A stretch of DNA of 64,000 bases from Paenibacillus sp. H1-7 (GCF_022354825.1 NZ_CP031168.1:8298501-8362500), one strand, 5' to 3'. Counted from the first letter of the stretch, positions 29,267 through 38,546 are shown. Notes: generated by a model from the letters alone, not told the origin. Made by a program: numbers and translations.

Positions 29267-29551
<285 letters not shown>

Positions 29552-29594
29552 TTAATTGAAACGCTGCCATGGTTGAGATAAGTTCATAAAGAGA

Positions 29595-30374
29595 CTAGTG
29601 ATGACCATCTTCCTCGTGTACGGTCGCTTGCGAGATGTACACCATCGTAAGAATCGTAAACAAAAACGCCTGAATGGCACCAACGAAAATACTGAAGCCT
29701 TGCCAAGCAATAAGAAGCGGAGTCCCGAAAACGCCTGCCATCAGGATCGTCGCAATCAACACTTCACCCGCAAAGATGTTAGCGTACAAACGAAGACCGA
29801 GCGTAAGAGGCTTGGAAATCTCCTTGATCAAGTTGAGCGGGAAGAAGAACCAGAACGGCTCGAAGTAGTGTTTCAGATAATGCTTTCTGTTCAGCTTCAA
29901 CCCAAGGTAATGCGTCAGTATAAATACAATCGTTGCCAAACCGAAGGTTACGGATACGTCGGCGGTCGGCGATTTCCACCAAGCCACTTCAGCACCATGC
30001 TCGCCGTGTGCGTTGTGAATCATTTCCTCGGAGACGATCGTGTATCCCATGAATGTCACCGGCTGCTCATGCGTAGTAACAAAACCGAATGGCAGACCCA
30101 ACAGGTTGGATACAAAGATGAACATAATCAAAGTCATGCCAAGCGCCACATAAGGCTTCACTCTGTTGAGCGGCATCGTGCTGGCGATCAGGTTTTGTAC
30201 GAACTCGATGACCCATTCCATAAAGTTTTGCATTTTGGACGGATTGGTTACGGACAAGTTCTTCACAGCCATGCGAGCCATAATGAACACGATTACGCAG
30301 GATACGATAATCCCGAGAAAACTGGACAGGTCAATATTCAAACCACCCAGCTGTAACACCGGAAATTCATGCAT
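29595..30374 (-). CDS. atpB: ATP synthase subunit a
   Basis: This is the stator membrane subunit that forms the two proton half-channels. The 259 residues have five to six helices and the conserved Arg in SKPLTLGLRLYANIFAGEVL. QAFLFTILTMVYISQA near the C-terminus supplies the other channel residues. It is preceded by atpI and followed by atpE. Confidence 0.96.
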   Translation of the reverse strand: MHEFPVLQLGGLNIDLSSFLGIIVSCVIVFIMARMAVKNLSVTNPSKMQNFMEWVIEFVQNLIASTMPLNRVKPYVALGMTLIMFIFVSNLLGLPFGFVTTHEQPVTFMGYTIVSEEMIHNAHGEHGAEVAWWKSPTADVSVTFGLATIVFILTHYLGLKLNRKHYLKHYFEPFWFFFPLNLIKEISKPLTLGLRLYANIFAGEVLIATILMAGVFGTPLLIAWQGFSIFVGAIQAFLFTILTMVYISQATVHEEDGHH

Positions 30375-30399
30375 TCGATATTTCCCCCCTTTCCATGCA

Positions 30400-30768
30400 C
30401 TACGAATGATTTCTTTTACTAAATAGTAAACCCATCAGGAGTGTTGCCAATTGGACGAAAAATAATCCAATAATGGTGAAAATAAGGTCGAATTGCGGCA
30501 CTTTCAATGCGATCATGACCCCAATCAGTGCCATGCACATTCTGGAAACCGTTCCCAAACCAACCCGTTTCTCCGTTTTTTCGATAATGTTGCGGGAGAT
30601 CGCTTTGATCTTGATCGACAAAATCCAAGCGTTTACAAGGCTGATCGACATTCCGAGAATGAAGCCCGCAGCATAGGTGCGGTACATCGGAACAAAGGCC
30701 CAGAACAGCAGCAAGGCAGACAAAAACAACAATGTGGCGCGAACGATAGGCTTCATCTGGTCATTCAT
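30400..30768 (-). CDS. atpI: ATP synthase subunit I (AtpI)
   Basis: This 122-residue membrane protein with about four hydrophobic segments precedes atpB, where AtpI assists c-ring assembly or ion supply in Bacillus relatives. The ATG at 30768 (MNDQMKPIVRATLLFLS) overlaps the preceding atpZ stop; the longer frame to 30840 would overlap atpZ further. The ribosome binding site is weak, suggesting coupling to atpZ translation. Confidence 0.8.
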   Translation of the reverse strand: MNDQMKPIVRATLLFLSALLLFWAFVPMYRTYAAGFILGMSISLVNAWILSIKIKAISRNIIEKTEKRVGLGTVSRMCMALIGVMIALKVPQFDLIFTIIGLFFVQLATLLMGLLFSKRNHS

Positions 30769-30769
30769 T

Positions 30770-31006
30770 TTATTCCCGTTTGTCCTCCAGAAACTTTTTA
30801 AGAACCAGTACGACCGTGAAGATACCGATTGCAAATCCAATCAGTACTCCCCAGATCACCCAAGCCTTTTCGCCATTGCCAAATTGTTTTCCGGCCAAGC
30901 CTCCTACAAAATACCCTATCGTAGTGCAAACGACGATGTCGATGCCCAAAGCGCTGACCAAAGCAGCTGCGCGCCAAGGTGAATTGTACGGATCTTTTTG
31001 ATTCAT
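30770..31006 (-). CDS. atpZ: AtpZ/AtpI-family small membrane protein
   Basis: The 78-residue protein has two transmembrane segments (about 15-37 and 48-68) and the conserved GYFVGGLAGKQFG motif of the AtpZ family, which acts with AtpI in ATP synthase biogenesis and possibly magnesium uptake. The ATG at 31006 follows AGGG at 8 nt. An upstream in-frame ATG at 31030 sits at the expected transcription start and is unlikely. First gene of the atp operon. Confidence 0.78.
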   Translation of the reverse strand: MNQKDPYNSPWRAAALVSALGIDIVVCTTIGYFVGGLAGKQFGNGEKAWVIWGVLIGFAIGIFTVVLVLKKFLEDKRE

Positions 31007-31032
31007 AGGCTGTACCCTAACAATCCTCATTT

Positions 31033-31062
31033 ATTTTATCTAAGGTTAGCTTCATTTGTCAA
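31033..31062 (-). promoter_or_regulatory. promoter of the atp operon
   Basis: On the minus strand a perfect TTGACA is 18 nt from TAAAAT. The predicted transcript starts about 20 nt before atpZ. Confidence 0.75.
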
Positions 31063-31095
31063 TGAAAGATAGATTGGTTTTTTTAATCAAAAATC

Positions 31096-31129
31096 TCCAG
31101 AAACCCTTGATATATCAAGGATTTCCGGA
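31096..31129 (-). terminator. intrinsic terminator after wecB
   Basis: On the minus strand a near-perfect stem built on CCTTGA/TCAAGG, extended by GAAA/TTTC and TCC/GGA, is followed by a T-rich stretch (GATTTTTG). It separates wecB from the atp promoter. Confidence 0.75.
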
Positions 31130-31180
31130 CTTGCAAACCAAACAGTGCAACTGTACGCTGTGACGTTTGTCATAGGATTG

Positions 31181-32323
31181 TCACGGTTGGAACGGCTCGG
31201 GTCTTGCAGAAGCATGTCCAAAATGGTAAAGGATGGCCTGAACGATACGTTCCGACGCTTTTCCGTCGCCGTACGGGTTCGCCGCCTGGCTCATTTTTTG
31301 GTACAATTTGTCGTCGGTCAGCAGTGCTCTCGCACGCTCGTAAACCTTCTCTTCATTAGTCCCTACAAGTTCCAGCGTTCCCGCATCGATCCCTTCCGGA
31401 CGCTCGGTAGTTTCACGCAGAACGAGCACCGGTACACCGAACGAAGGCGCTTCCTCCTGAAGACCTCCGGAATCGGTCAAAATCATATGCGCATGCGGAT
31501 AAATGTTATGGAATTCAAACACGTCCAATGGCTCGATCAGCTTGATGCGAGGGTGTCCGCCAAGCAGCTCGTACGCTGGTTCCTTCACAGCCGGGCTCGG
31601 ATGAACCGGGTAAACGATGGCGATATCCTCGAATTCATCGGCAATACGCCGTACGGCGCGGAAAATTTGCCGGTGCGGCTCCCCTTGCGCTTCACGGCGG
31701 TGAGCCGTCATCAGCACAAGACGCTTGCCTTCGGCCCATTCGAGCACCGGATGGTTGAAATCCTTCTGTACCGTATACTGGAATACATCCGTAACTGAAT
31801 TGCCTGTCACGAAGATCGACTCATCGGATTTGTTCTCCTTGCGGAGGTTGCCAGCCGATAAATTCGTCGGCGCAAAATGAAGATCAGCCAGCACTCCCGT
31901 CAGCTGCCGGTTCATTTCTTCCGGATATGGCGACATTTTGTTCCATGTCCTAAGCCCCGCTTCAACATGACCTACCTTTACCTGCTGCAGGAACGCAGCG
32001 TAACTGGCCAAAAATGTTGTCAGTGTGTCGCCGTGGACAAGAACCAGATCCGGCTTCTCCTCCCGGAACACCGGCTCCAGGCCTTGCAGCACCCGAATCG
32101 TCACTTCGTTCAGGGTCTGACGCTCTTTCATGACGTCCAAGTCGTAGTTCGGCTTGATTTTGAACGTGTCGAGCACCTGATCCAGCATTTGACGATGCTG
32201 CGCCGTTACGCAAACCAGCGATTCGAAACGCTCCGGATGCTTCTGCAGCTCGAGCACAAGCGGCGCCATCTTGATAGCCTCAGGCCTCGTGCCGAAAATG
32301 GTGATCACTTTAATTTTGCTCAT
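31181..32323 (-). CDS. wecB: UDP-N-acetylglucosamine 2-epimerase (non-hydrolysing)
   Basis: The enzyme interconverts UDP-GlcNAc and UDP-ManNAc, supplying wall teichoic acid linkage units and secondary wall polymers. The 380 residues fit the family: KVITIFGTRPEAIKMAPLVLELQ, HVEAGLRTWNKMSPYPEEMNRQ and the active-site region TDSGGLQEEAPSFGVPVLVLRETTERPEG. It is also called mnaA in Bacillus. UDP-ManNAc also feeds the SLH-binding wall polymer, so the product may support the SLH protease encoded in this window. Confidence 0.95.
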   Translation of the reverse strand: MSKIKVITIFGTRPEAIKMAPLVLELQKHPERFESLVCVTAQHRQMLDQVLDTFKIKPNYDLDVMKERQTLNEVTIRVLQGLEPVFREEKPDLVLVHGDTLTTFLASYAAFLQQVKVGHVEAGLRTWNKMSPYPEEMNRQLTGVLADLHFAPTNLSAGNLRKENKSDESIFVTGNSVTDVFQYTVQKDFNHPVLEWAEGKRLVLMTAHRREAQGEPHRQIFRAVRRIADEFEDIAIVYPVHPSPAVKEPAYELLGGHPRIKLIEPLDVFEFHNIYPHAHMILTDSGGLQEEAPSFGVPVLVLRETTERPEGIDAGTLELVGTNEEKVYERARALLTDDKLYQKMSQAANPYGDGKASERIVQAILYHFGHASARPEPFQP

Positions 32324-32348
32324 ATCCGGTTTCCCTCCGATTTGTTTC

Positions 32349-32978
32349 TTATTTCGTTCCGAACAAACGGTCCCCTGCGTCTCCCAATCCCGGGATGATG
32401 TACCCGTGATCGTCCAAATAATCGTCGATGGCCGCTACATAAATATCCACGTCCGGATGCGCCTGCTGTACCGCTTGTACACCTTCAGGCGCAGCAATAA
32501 GGCACATCAGCTTGATTTGCGTGCACTGACGGTTCTTTAACGCCGTAATCGCCGCATTAGCCGACCCGCCGGTTGCGAGCATCGGATCGATTACGATCAG
32601 CTCCCGCTCCGTTACATCGGTCGGCAGCTTGGCATAATATTCAATCGGCTCGAGCGTCTCCGGATCACGGTACAGCCCGATATGGCCCACCTTAGCCGCC
32701 GGAACCAGCTGCAGGATGCCTTCGACCATGCCGAGACCTGCACGCAAAATAGGGATCAACCCCAGCATCCGCCCCGATATGACTCGGCATTCAGCGGTAG
32801 CGACAGGCGTTTGCACCTGCACCTTCTGCAAAGGTATGTCCCTCGTTATTTCATAAGCCATCAGCGTGGCCACCTCATCGACAAGCTCGCGAAAATCTTT
32901 CGTCGTCGTGGCCTTGTCCCTTATGTAAGTGAGCTTATGCTGTATCAACGGATGATCGCACACAAATACTTTTCCCAT
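32349..32978 (-). CDS. upp: uracil phosphoribosyltransferase
   Basis: Upp salvages uracil to UMP using PRPP. The 209 residues include the PRPP loop [20 protein letters not shown], the N-terminal [14 protein letters not shown] and the C-terminal uracil-binding [24 protein letters not shown]. The ATG at 32978 follows AAAGGGG. In Bacillus subtilis upp is next to glyA and the atp operon; here trpB and a lipoprotein gene lie between upp and glyA. Confidence 0.97.
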   Translation of the reverse strand: MGKVFVCDHPLIQHKLTYIRDKATTTKDFRELVDEVATLMAYEITRDIPLQKVQVQTPVATAECRVISGRMLGLIPILRAGLGMVEGILQLVPAAKVGHIGLYRDPETLEPIEYYAKLPTDVTERELIVIDPMLATGGSANAAITALKNRQCTQIKLMCLIAAPEGVQAVQQAHPDVDIYVAAIDDYLDDHGYIIPGLGDAGDRLFGTK

Positions 32979-33008
32979 ATTCTGTCCCCTTTACGCCAAA
33001 TCTTATCT

Positions 33009-33017
33009 ATTATACCA
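33009..33017 (-). promoter_or_regulatory. extended -10 promoter of upp
   Basis: On the minus strand TGGTATAAT gives a perfect TATAAT with an extended TGn, about 30 nt before the upp start. The -35 is poor. Confidence 0.5.
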
Positions 33018-33090
33018 CAATTGTCAGATGCTATCCCAACAACTTCGCATTTTCGTAACAAGATTGGATTGGCGGCATAAACAGGCATTG

Positions 33091-33145
33091 AAAAGCCTCC
33101 CCCAGTATAAGCAGAAGTCTCGATTTCCTATACTTAGAGGAGGCC
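33091..33145 (-). terminator. intrinsic terminator after trpB
   Basis: On the minus strand GCCTCC and AGTATA pair with GGAGGC and TATACT, enclosing a loop of about 18 nt, followed by TTTTC. Confidence 0.75.
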
Positions 33146-33164
33146 TATGATTCAACGACGCTTA

Positions 33165-34325
33165 CTATTTTTGCAGCATATGGAACACTTGTTCTACATC
33201 CTTGTCGCCACGCCCGGACAGGTTCACGATCAGGATATCCTCGCTGGATAGCGTCGGAGCCAGCTTGAGCGCATAAGCAACCGCGTGCGCGCTTTCCAGA
33301 GCGGGAATGATCCCTTCCGTCTTGGACAGTACCTGGAAGGCTTCTAGCACTTCCTCGTTCGTCACCATGTAATATTCCGCGCGTCCGCTTTCTTTTAAAT
33401 AGCTGTGCTCAGGTCCGATCCCCGGATAATCGAGACCTGCCGCGATAGAATACGTTTTTCTCGGCTCGCCGTTCTCATCGAGCAATACGAGGCACTTGAA
33501 GCCGTGAATGATGGCCGGTACGCCTTCCGAAAGCGTCGGAGCCTGATCCGGCTCTACGCCGATCAAGCGGACGGACGGCTCATCGATATAATGGGCGAAG
33601 GAGCCGATCGCGTTGCTGCCGCCCCCTGCGCATGCAAGGACAGCGGTAGGCAAGCGGCCTTCCTTCTCCATGATTTGCCGCTTCGATTCCTCACTGATAA
33701 CCGATTGGAAATGCTTGACCATCGTCGGGAACGGATGCGGTCCTACTGCCGAGCCCAGCAAATAAAACGTGTTCTTGTAGTTTTGCACCAAATCGCCGAG
33801 CGCCTCGTCCACGGCGTCCTTCAGCCTGCCTTGGCCTTTATCGACGGCAACGACCTTCGCACCGAGCAGCTCCATCCGGAACACATTCAAAGCCTGGCGG
33901 CGCGTATCCTCCGCTCCCATATAGATGGTGCAGTCCATGTCGAACATCGCGCACACGGTCGCCGTCGCCACGCCATGCTGACCCGCTCCGGTCTCCGCAA
34001 TGATCCGCTTTGCTCCCATCCGCTTGGCAAGCAGAATTTGCCCCAGCACGTTGTTGATTTTGTGCGAGCCGGTATGGTTCAAGTCTTCGCGTTTCAAATA
34101 AATTTTGGCTCCGCCCAGCTTCGCTGTCAGATGCCGGGCATAGGTCAAAGGATTTTCCCTGCCGACATACTCTCTCAAATAATATTGAAACTCCTCGATA
34201 AACTCGGGATCGTTCTTGTACTTCTCAAATTGCTGCGCCAAATAATCCATAGCTTCCTGAAGATCGGGAGGAATAAAGCTGCCTCCGAATTGGCCGAAAT
34301 AACCTGGGGTTTGAACCGTTTCCAT
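33165..34325 (-). CDS. trpB: tryptophan synthase beta chain, solitary copy
   Basis: TrpB uses PLP to join indole and serine to tryptophan. The product is about 386 residues with the PLP lysine in REDLNHTGSHKINNVLGQ, the active-site Glu in AETGAGQHGVATATV, the phosphate loop ACAGGGSNAIGSF and the C-terminal SGRGDKD. No trpA or other trp gene is nearby, and flanking promoter and terminator make it monocistronic. The N-terminus has FGGSFIPP instead of the common GGxFVPE. The start at ATG 34325 is 12 nt from GAGGAGG. It may be a second copy, or an indole-salvaging TrpB. Confidence 0.93.
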   Translation of the reverse strand: METVQTPGYFGQFGGSFIPPDLQEAMDYLAQQFEKYKNDPEFIEEFQYYLREYVGRENPLTYARHLTAKLGGAKIYLKREDLNHTGSHKINNVLGQILLAKRMGAKRIIAETGAGQHGVATATVCAMFDMDCTIYMGAEDTRRQALNVFRMELLGAKVVAVDKGQGRLKDAVDEALGDLVQNYKNTFYLLGSAVGPHPFPTMVKHFQSVISEESKRQIMEKEGRLPTAVLACAGGGSNAIGSFAHYIDEPSVRLIGVEPDQAPTLSEGVPAIIHGFKCLVLLDENGEPRKTYSIAAGLDYPGIGPEHSYLKESGRAEYYMVTNEEVLEAFQVLSKTEGIIPALESAHAVAYALKLAPTLSSEDILIVNLSGRGDKDVEQVFHMLQK

Positions 34326-34370
34326 ATCTTCTACCATCCTCCTCAAGCTTCTGCAACATATATGGTATTT

Positions 34371-34400
34371 ATTGTACTAAATGGCATTCGGTTTGTACAA
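34371..34400 (-). promoter_or_regulatory. promoter of trpB
   Basis: On the minus strand TTGTAC and TACAAT are 18 nt apart. The leader is only about 35-40 nt, too short for a T-box or trp attenuator. Confidence 0.5.
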
Positions 34401-34415
34401 GCACGGTTTTTCCGG

Positions 34416-35747
34416 TTATTTCTTCCCTGCGGCAGCGGCAGCGGCTTCCGCCTCTTCAATCTTCTTGTTCGCCTTCTCTGCCGCTTCTCTAAGTGCGGTA
34501 TTGATGTCTTTCGTGCCAAGGTTGACGTTCTTGAGGGTCGTATTCAACTCTCCGCTAGCCGTAGCGTTGTATTTATCGACTCCGCCGGAAGGGGCGTACT
34601 TATCCGGCTGCAATGCTTTGACGTTCTTCCCTTTGTACATCGGGTTGTCTTGTCCGAACGCCTGCCGGATCTCCTTTTTATTCAGAACGGTCAAGAACTT
34701 CCCTTCCTTGGACTTTTGCATCTGATATTCGTCCGTTGTCAAATAGCTGATCGCCTCAAACGCATCGTCCTTATAATCGCTCATGGACGTTACGAAGAAG
34801 TAGGTCGGATACGCTTGCGGTCCGACGCCAGGCATCTCTTTATAGAACGGGAACGAGGCGAGATCCCAGTTCATGTCCCCGAGCTCCTTCTCAGAATGGA
34901 GCGCGGTCGAAGCGAGGAACATCCCGATGTTTCGGTCCTTGAAGAACCGGTTCCGCTCGTTCGGCTCCGACATCTGGTTAGCCTGCAGGTTGTATCCCGG
35001 GATTTTATAAAACCGCGTCAAGTTATCGGAGAACGTCTTCCACTTCTCGTTCGTGTCAAAGGTAGCCTTCCTCGTCGTCGGATCGATCAAAGGCATGGAA
35101 AATTGGTTCATGACCGCCAAATGGCCGTAGGAAGAGGCAAAGCCGTAGTATTGGGTGCCGCTGTCCATGCGGGTGAGCTGTTTGCTCAATTCGTATAGAT
35201 CATCCCAAGTCATGCCGTCCTTCGGATAGGCGACCCCGAATTTATCGAAAATATCTTTGTTGTAATAAATCGTAGACGGGGGAACGAGCACAGGAATCCC
35301 GTAGATCGCATTGCCTCCGGCCTGCTTCTTCGCAGCGTCCACCATCGTAGGCTCCAATCGGCTGAGATCATAATTAAACTTTTTGATCTGCGGGGTGATA
35401 TCGTATTGAAGCTGGTTCTCGATGAGTTGGGCGGCTACCGTTCCGATCGACGTATAAAGGATATCAATTTTTTGGCCCGCGGTCAGCAGATCCTGGATTT
35501 TACCGCCAGCGATATATTTGAAGGTGATGTGAGGATATTTTTGCTTCATCGGATCACCGAATGTCTTCATGAAATCCTCTTCGCTCCAGTCTTGAGGAAA
35601 CGGATGGTACACAACGAGCTCAATCGGGTCTCTTTTGGCTTGAGGCTGCGGGCTGTCCGTTCCCGTTGTAGCTCCTCCTCCGCCGCAAGCGGATAATAAG
35701 GCCATGCAGATAGCTGGTACGATCCAAAATGCTTGTTTACTCATCAT
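34416..35747 (-). CDS. extracellular solute-binding lipoprotein (family 1), orphan
   Basis: This is a substrate-binding protein of the ABC sugar/oligosaccharide type. The ATG at 35747 follows AAGGGG. A signal peptide ends in the lipobox LLSAC, so the mature protein is lipid-anchored at that Cys. The body (about 443 residues in all) shows the typical SBP pattern with KYPHITFKYIAGG and YGIPVLVPPSTIYYNKDIFDKFG. The C-terminus ends in a Glu/Ala-rich helix. No permease or ATPase genes are adjacent. A cre-like site overlaps the promoter, hinting at catabolite control and a sugar-type ligand. Confidence 0.88.
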   Translation of the reverse strand: MMSKQAFWIVPAICMALLSACGGGGATTGTDSPQPQAKRDPIELVVYHPFPQDWSEEDFMKTFGDPMKQKYPHITFKYIAGGKIQDLLTAGQKIDILYTSIGTVAAQLIENQLQYDITPQIKKFNYDLSRLEPTMVDAAKKQAGGNAIYGIPVLVPPSTIYYNKDIFDKFGVAYPKDGMTWDDLYELSKQLTRMDSGTQYYGFASSYGHLAVMNQFSMPLIDPTTRKATFDTNEKWKTFSDNLTRFYKIPGYNLQANQMSEPNERNRFFKDRNIGMFLASTALHSEKELGDMNWDLASFPFYKEMPGVGPQAYPTYFFVTSMSDYKDDAFEAISYLTTDEYQMQKSKEGKFLTVLNKKEIRQAFGQDNPMYKGKNVKALQPDKYAPSGGVDKYNATASGELNTTLKNVNLGTKDINTALREAAEKANKKIEEAEAAAAAAGKK

Positions 35748-35783
35748 TGACCACCCCTTATAAAAATTAAAACAAGCCAAAAA

Positions 35784-35797
35784 ATAAAGCGCTTTCA
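35784..35797 (-). promoter_or_regulatory. cre-like operator (CcpA) for the solute-binding lipoprotein gene
   Basis: TGAAAGCGCTTTAT matches the cre consensus TGWAANCGNTNWCA at 12 of 14 positions. It lies just downstream of a TATAAT (minus strand, 35812-35807), a position where CcpA normally represses. Confidence 0.5.
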
Positions 35798-35875
35798 CAA
35801 CTACATATTATATGCTATTTTTCCTTATTTAGGAATATACAAAATTCAATTACAGTTGTATGAAGTTCAGCAATG

Positions 35876-35910
35876 CAAAAAAGAGCCGGCGCCCTTAAGC
35901 GTCGACTCTC
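35876..35910 (-). terminator. intrinsic terminator after glyA
   Basis: On the minus strand AGAGTCGACGC and GCGCCGGCTCT form a stem around TTAAGG, followed by TTTTTT. Confidence 0.85.
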
Positions 35911-35921
35911 TTGTGTTATTC

Positions 35922-37169
35922 TTAGTAAGCCAATCCAGGATACAGCGGGAATTGAGCGGTCAAATCTTTCACCATGCCGCGCACTTTGTCATGAACAGCG
36001 GCGTCGGATGGGTTTTTCAAGGTCAAAGCGATAATTTTGGCGATCGTTCTCATCGCTTCCTCGTTCATGCCGCGGGAAGTTGCAGCCGGTGTACCGATCC
36101 GGATTCCGCTTGTTACCATAGGCTTCGCCGGGTCGAAAGGAATCGCGTTTTTGTTACAAGTCACGCCTACTTCGTCGAGCAAATGCTCGGCGTCTTTACC
36201 GCTGATGCTCAAGCTGCGCAGGTCGATCAGCATCAGATGGTTATCCGTACCGCCGGAAACAAGATCAATGCCTTCGGCAATCAGAGCTTCGGACAACGCT
36301 TTGGCATTGTTAATCACGTTTTGCGCATACGTTTTGAATTCAGGCTGCAAAGCTTCGCCGAACGATACCGCTTTGGCAGCGATAGTATGCATCAGAGGAC
36401 CGCCTTGCGTTCCAGGAAATACGGCTTTATCGATAGCTGCAGCCCAAGCTTTGCGGCACAGGATCATACCGCCGCGAGGTCCGCGAAGCGTTTTGTGAGT
36501 CGTTGTTGTTACGAAATGAGCGTAAGGAACCGGATTCGGGTGCAAGCCTGCAGCAACCAGACCGGCGATGTGAGCCATGTCCACCATGAACAATGCGCCT
36601 ACATCATTAGCGATTTGAGCCATAGCTTCGAAATCGATAATGCGCGGATATGCACTTGCACCGGCAACAATCAAACGAGGCTTATGCTTGAAAGCCACTT
36701 TGCGCACATCATCATAATCGATGCGGGAATCGGATTCGCTTACTCCGTAAGCAACGAAGTTGTACAAAAGACCGGATGCGTTAACAGGGCTTCCGTGAGT
36801 CAAGTGGCCGCCATGAGCCAGGTTCATACCCAATACGGTATCTCCAGGCTGAAGTGCCGCCAAGTAAACCGCCATGTTCGCTTGAGCGCCGGAATGAGGC
36901 TGAACGTTCGCATGCTCCGCACCGAACAGCTCTTTTGCGCGATCGCGTGCAATATCTTCAACGATATCGACGTACTCGCATCCGCCGTAATAACGGCGGC
37001 CTGGGTAACCTTCCGCATATTTGTTGGTAAGAACCGTACCCATAGCTTGCATAACCGCTTCACTTACAAAGTTCTCCGAAGCTATCAGCTCGATTTTATC
37101 GCGTTGACGGCCGATTTCGAGATTCATCGCCTCAACGATTTTAGGGTCTTGCTTGCGTAATTGTTCCAT
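35922..37169 (-). CDS. glyA: serine hydroxymethyltransferase
   Basis: GlyA interconverts serine and glycine with tetrahydrofolate, the main source of one-carbon units for purine synthesis. The 415 residues include the PLP lysine in [32 protein letters not shown] and [13 protein letters not shown]. The ATG at 37169 follows AAGGAGG. It is the third gene after a ZTP riboswitch (rpiB-ywlG-glyA) with no terminator between, which agrees with known ZTP control of glyA in other bacteria. Confidence 0.97.
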   Translation of the reverse strand: MEQLRKQDPKIVEAMNLEIGRQRDKIELIASENFVSEAVMQAMGTVLTNKYAEGYPGRRYYGGCEYVDIVEDIARDRAKELFGAEHANVQPHSGAQANMAVYLAALQPGDTVLGMNLAHGGHLTHGSPVNASGLLYNFVAYGVSESDSRIDYDDVRKVAFKHKPRLIVAGASAYPRIIDFEAMAQIANDVGALFMVDMAHIAGLVAAGLHPNPVPYAHFVTTTTHKTLRGPRGGMILCRKAWAAAIDKAVFPGTQGGPLMHTIAAKAVSFGEALQPEFKTYAQNVINNAKALSEALIAEGIDLVSGGTDNHLMLIDLRSLSISGKDAEHLLDEVGVTCNKNAIPFDPAKPMVTSGIRIGTPAATSRGMNEEAMRTIAKIIALTLKNPSDAAVHDKVRGMVKDLTAQFPLYPGLAY

Positions 37170-37232
37170 GTCTAATGTCCTCCTTAAAGTTCGGCTTATA
37201 GGGATGTATCATTCCAATTAAGACTAATCAAT

Positions 37233-37901
37233 TTAGCTGCAGGTTTCCGTGCCGTTAGCCGGAACTTCTTGGGCAGTATAAACCGCCCGCGCTCCGCCGA
37301 TGAGCTTTGGTCGGGTAAACGCCATTTGGACGGACGCCTGTCCGATCTGGCGAATGGTCGGTCTAACCGGAACGGCTACCCGCTTCAGATGCATGCCGAT
37401 CAGCGTGCCCCCGATATCGATTCCCGCATGAGCTTCCACCGTTTCGACAACACACGCTTGCTCCAGCTTCTTAAAAGCATAGGACGCCATGGCTCCGCCC
37501 GCTTTGGGTACCGGAACGACCGATACTTGCTCCAGACGATATTCCTTCATTGCCTCCCGCTCCAGCACAAGCGCCCGGTTCAAATGCTCGCAGCATTGAA
37601 ACACAGGGTAAAATCCGACCTCGGCCCGTACCGCCTGGATGGCGTCGAACAAATGCCCGGCGACCTCTTCCGTTCCGGAAGTGCCGATGTGCCGGCCGAT
37701 CACTTCGCTCGTGCTGGTACCGAATACGATCAGCTGTCCCCGCTCGATGTTACCCGCACGGATAAGCTCGCGCAGCACCTGCTCCAGCGCAGGACGTATC
37801 GAAGCGATATCCCACGCGCCGTTATCTGCATGACTCAAGTCTCCAGAGCTTGCTGCTGCAGTAGAAACGTCCGAATTGTTCACTTGAATCGCCTCTTTCA
37901 T
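37233..37901 (-). CDS. ywlG: YwlG, TIGR01440/UPF0340 family protein
   Basis: This protein of unknown function is conserved next to glyA in Bacillus. It contains the family stretches GQLIVFGTSTSEVIGRHIG, FQCCEHLNRALVLEREA and AHAGIDIGGTLIGMHLKRVAVPV. The start ATG 37901 (MKEAIQVNNSD) is inferred, since the frame extends to 37940 over the end of rpiB. About 222 residues. It likely belongs to the rpiB-ywlG-glyA transcript. Confidence 0.85.
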   Translation of the reverse strand: MKEAIQVNNSDVSTAAASSGDLSHADNGAWDIASIRPALEQVLRELIRAGNIERGQLIVFGTSTSEVIGRHIGTSGTEEVAGHLFDAIQAVRAEVGFYPVFQCCEHLNRALVLEREAMKEYRLEQVSVVPVPKAGGAMASYAFKKLEQACVVETVEAHAGIDIGGTLIGMHLKRVAVPVRPTIRQIGQASVQMAFTRPKLIGGARAVYTAQEVPANGTETCS

Positions 37902-37911
37902 CAAGCTTCCG

Positions 37912-38370
37912 TTACGGATGAATTGCGTACTTGTCTTCAAGCGCCTTGACTTTATTAATGCGGTTTTGGTGACGTTCTCCTTGGGAGAATTCGGTTTCGA
38001 GCCAAATTTTGACGATTTCCTGCGCTACCCCTGGCCCAATGACACGCTCGCCCATGGACAGCACATTCGTATCGTTATGCTCGCGGGTTGCTTTCGCCGA
38101 GAATAGGTCGTGAACCAACGCACAGCGAATGCCCGGTACTTTGTTGGCCGCAATCGTCATCCCGATCCCTGTTCCACAGATCAGAATCCCTTTGTCGGCT
38201 TGACCGGATACAACCTGGTCGCATACGGCAATCGCATAGTCGGGGTAATCGACCGAATCCGTACAGTTGCACCCGACGTCGGCTACCCGATGCCCTAACG
38301 ATTCGATAAATCCGATCAATTCATCCTTCAGACGTACTCCTGCATGATCTGCTCCAATTGCAATGTTCAA
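37912..38370 (-). CDS. rpiB: ribose 5-phosphate isomerase B
   Basis: RpiB interconverts ribose-5-P and ribulose-5-P, feeding PRPP and thus purine synthesis. The 152-residue product has the LacAB/RpiB motifs IAIGADHAGVRLKDEL, DYPDYAIAVCDQV with the catalytic-type Cys65-region GILICGTGIGMTIAANK, and REHNDTNVLSMGERV. The start is TTG at 38370, 9 nt after GGAGG, matching the family N-terminus. Longer frames run into the upstream riboswitch terminator. First gene after the ZTP riboswitch. Confidence 0.92.
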   Translation of the reverse strand: MNIAIGADHAGVRLKDELIGFIESLGHRVADVGCNCTDSVDYPDYAIAVCDQVVSGQADKGILICGTGIGMTIAANKVPGIRCALVHDLFSAKATREHNDTNVLSMGERVIGPGVAQEIVKIWLETEFSQGERHQNRINKVKALEDKYAIHP

Positions 38371-38429
38371 TGTCTTTCGCCTCCTGACTGTAGTTAGCTT
38401 CATTATAACCGAAAGATGGCAAAAAAACG

Positions 38430-38473
38430 AAAAAAGAGCAATCGAGTGCTGCGGACAGCACATCGACGCTCTT
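38430..38473 (-). terminator. expression-platform terminator of the ZTP riboswitch
   Basis: On the minus strand AAAGAGC pairs with GCTCTTT around an inner GTGCTG/CAGCAC stem, followed by TTTTTTCG. It begins directly after the conserved GGGCA end of the aptamer and precedes rpiB, as expected for ligand-controlled termination. Confidence 0.75.
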
Positions 38474-38546
38474 TGCCCAGGCGACCGGCCGTATGTCCCG
38501 ATGCTCCACTGTGGTTAAGCCCACTCGTCGCCAGTTACATCGGGTC
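38474..38546 (-). ncRNA. ZTP (pfl-motif) riboswitch aptamer upstream of rpiB-ywlG-glyA
   Basis: In RNA sense the element shows P1 CCCGATG/CATCGGG, the conserved CTGGCG after P1, an internal GTGG/CCAC hairpin and the hallmark CGCCTGGGCA at the 3' end. CGCC can pair with GGCG as the pseudoknot. These are the known features of the pfl motif that senses ZMP/ZTP and controls one-carbon and purine genes such as glyA. A promoter lies just upstream and a terminator just downstream. Confidence 0.8.

Noticed and set aside
33405-35198. 597-residue open frame on the plus strand
   Set aside because: It lies antisense to trpB and the solute-binding lipoprotein gene. Both have full family motifs and ribosome binding sites; the plus frame has none.
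35856-37160. 434-residue open frame on the plus strand
   Set aside because: It is antisense to glyA and has no recognisable domain.
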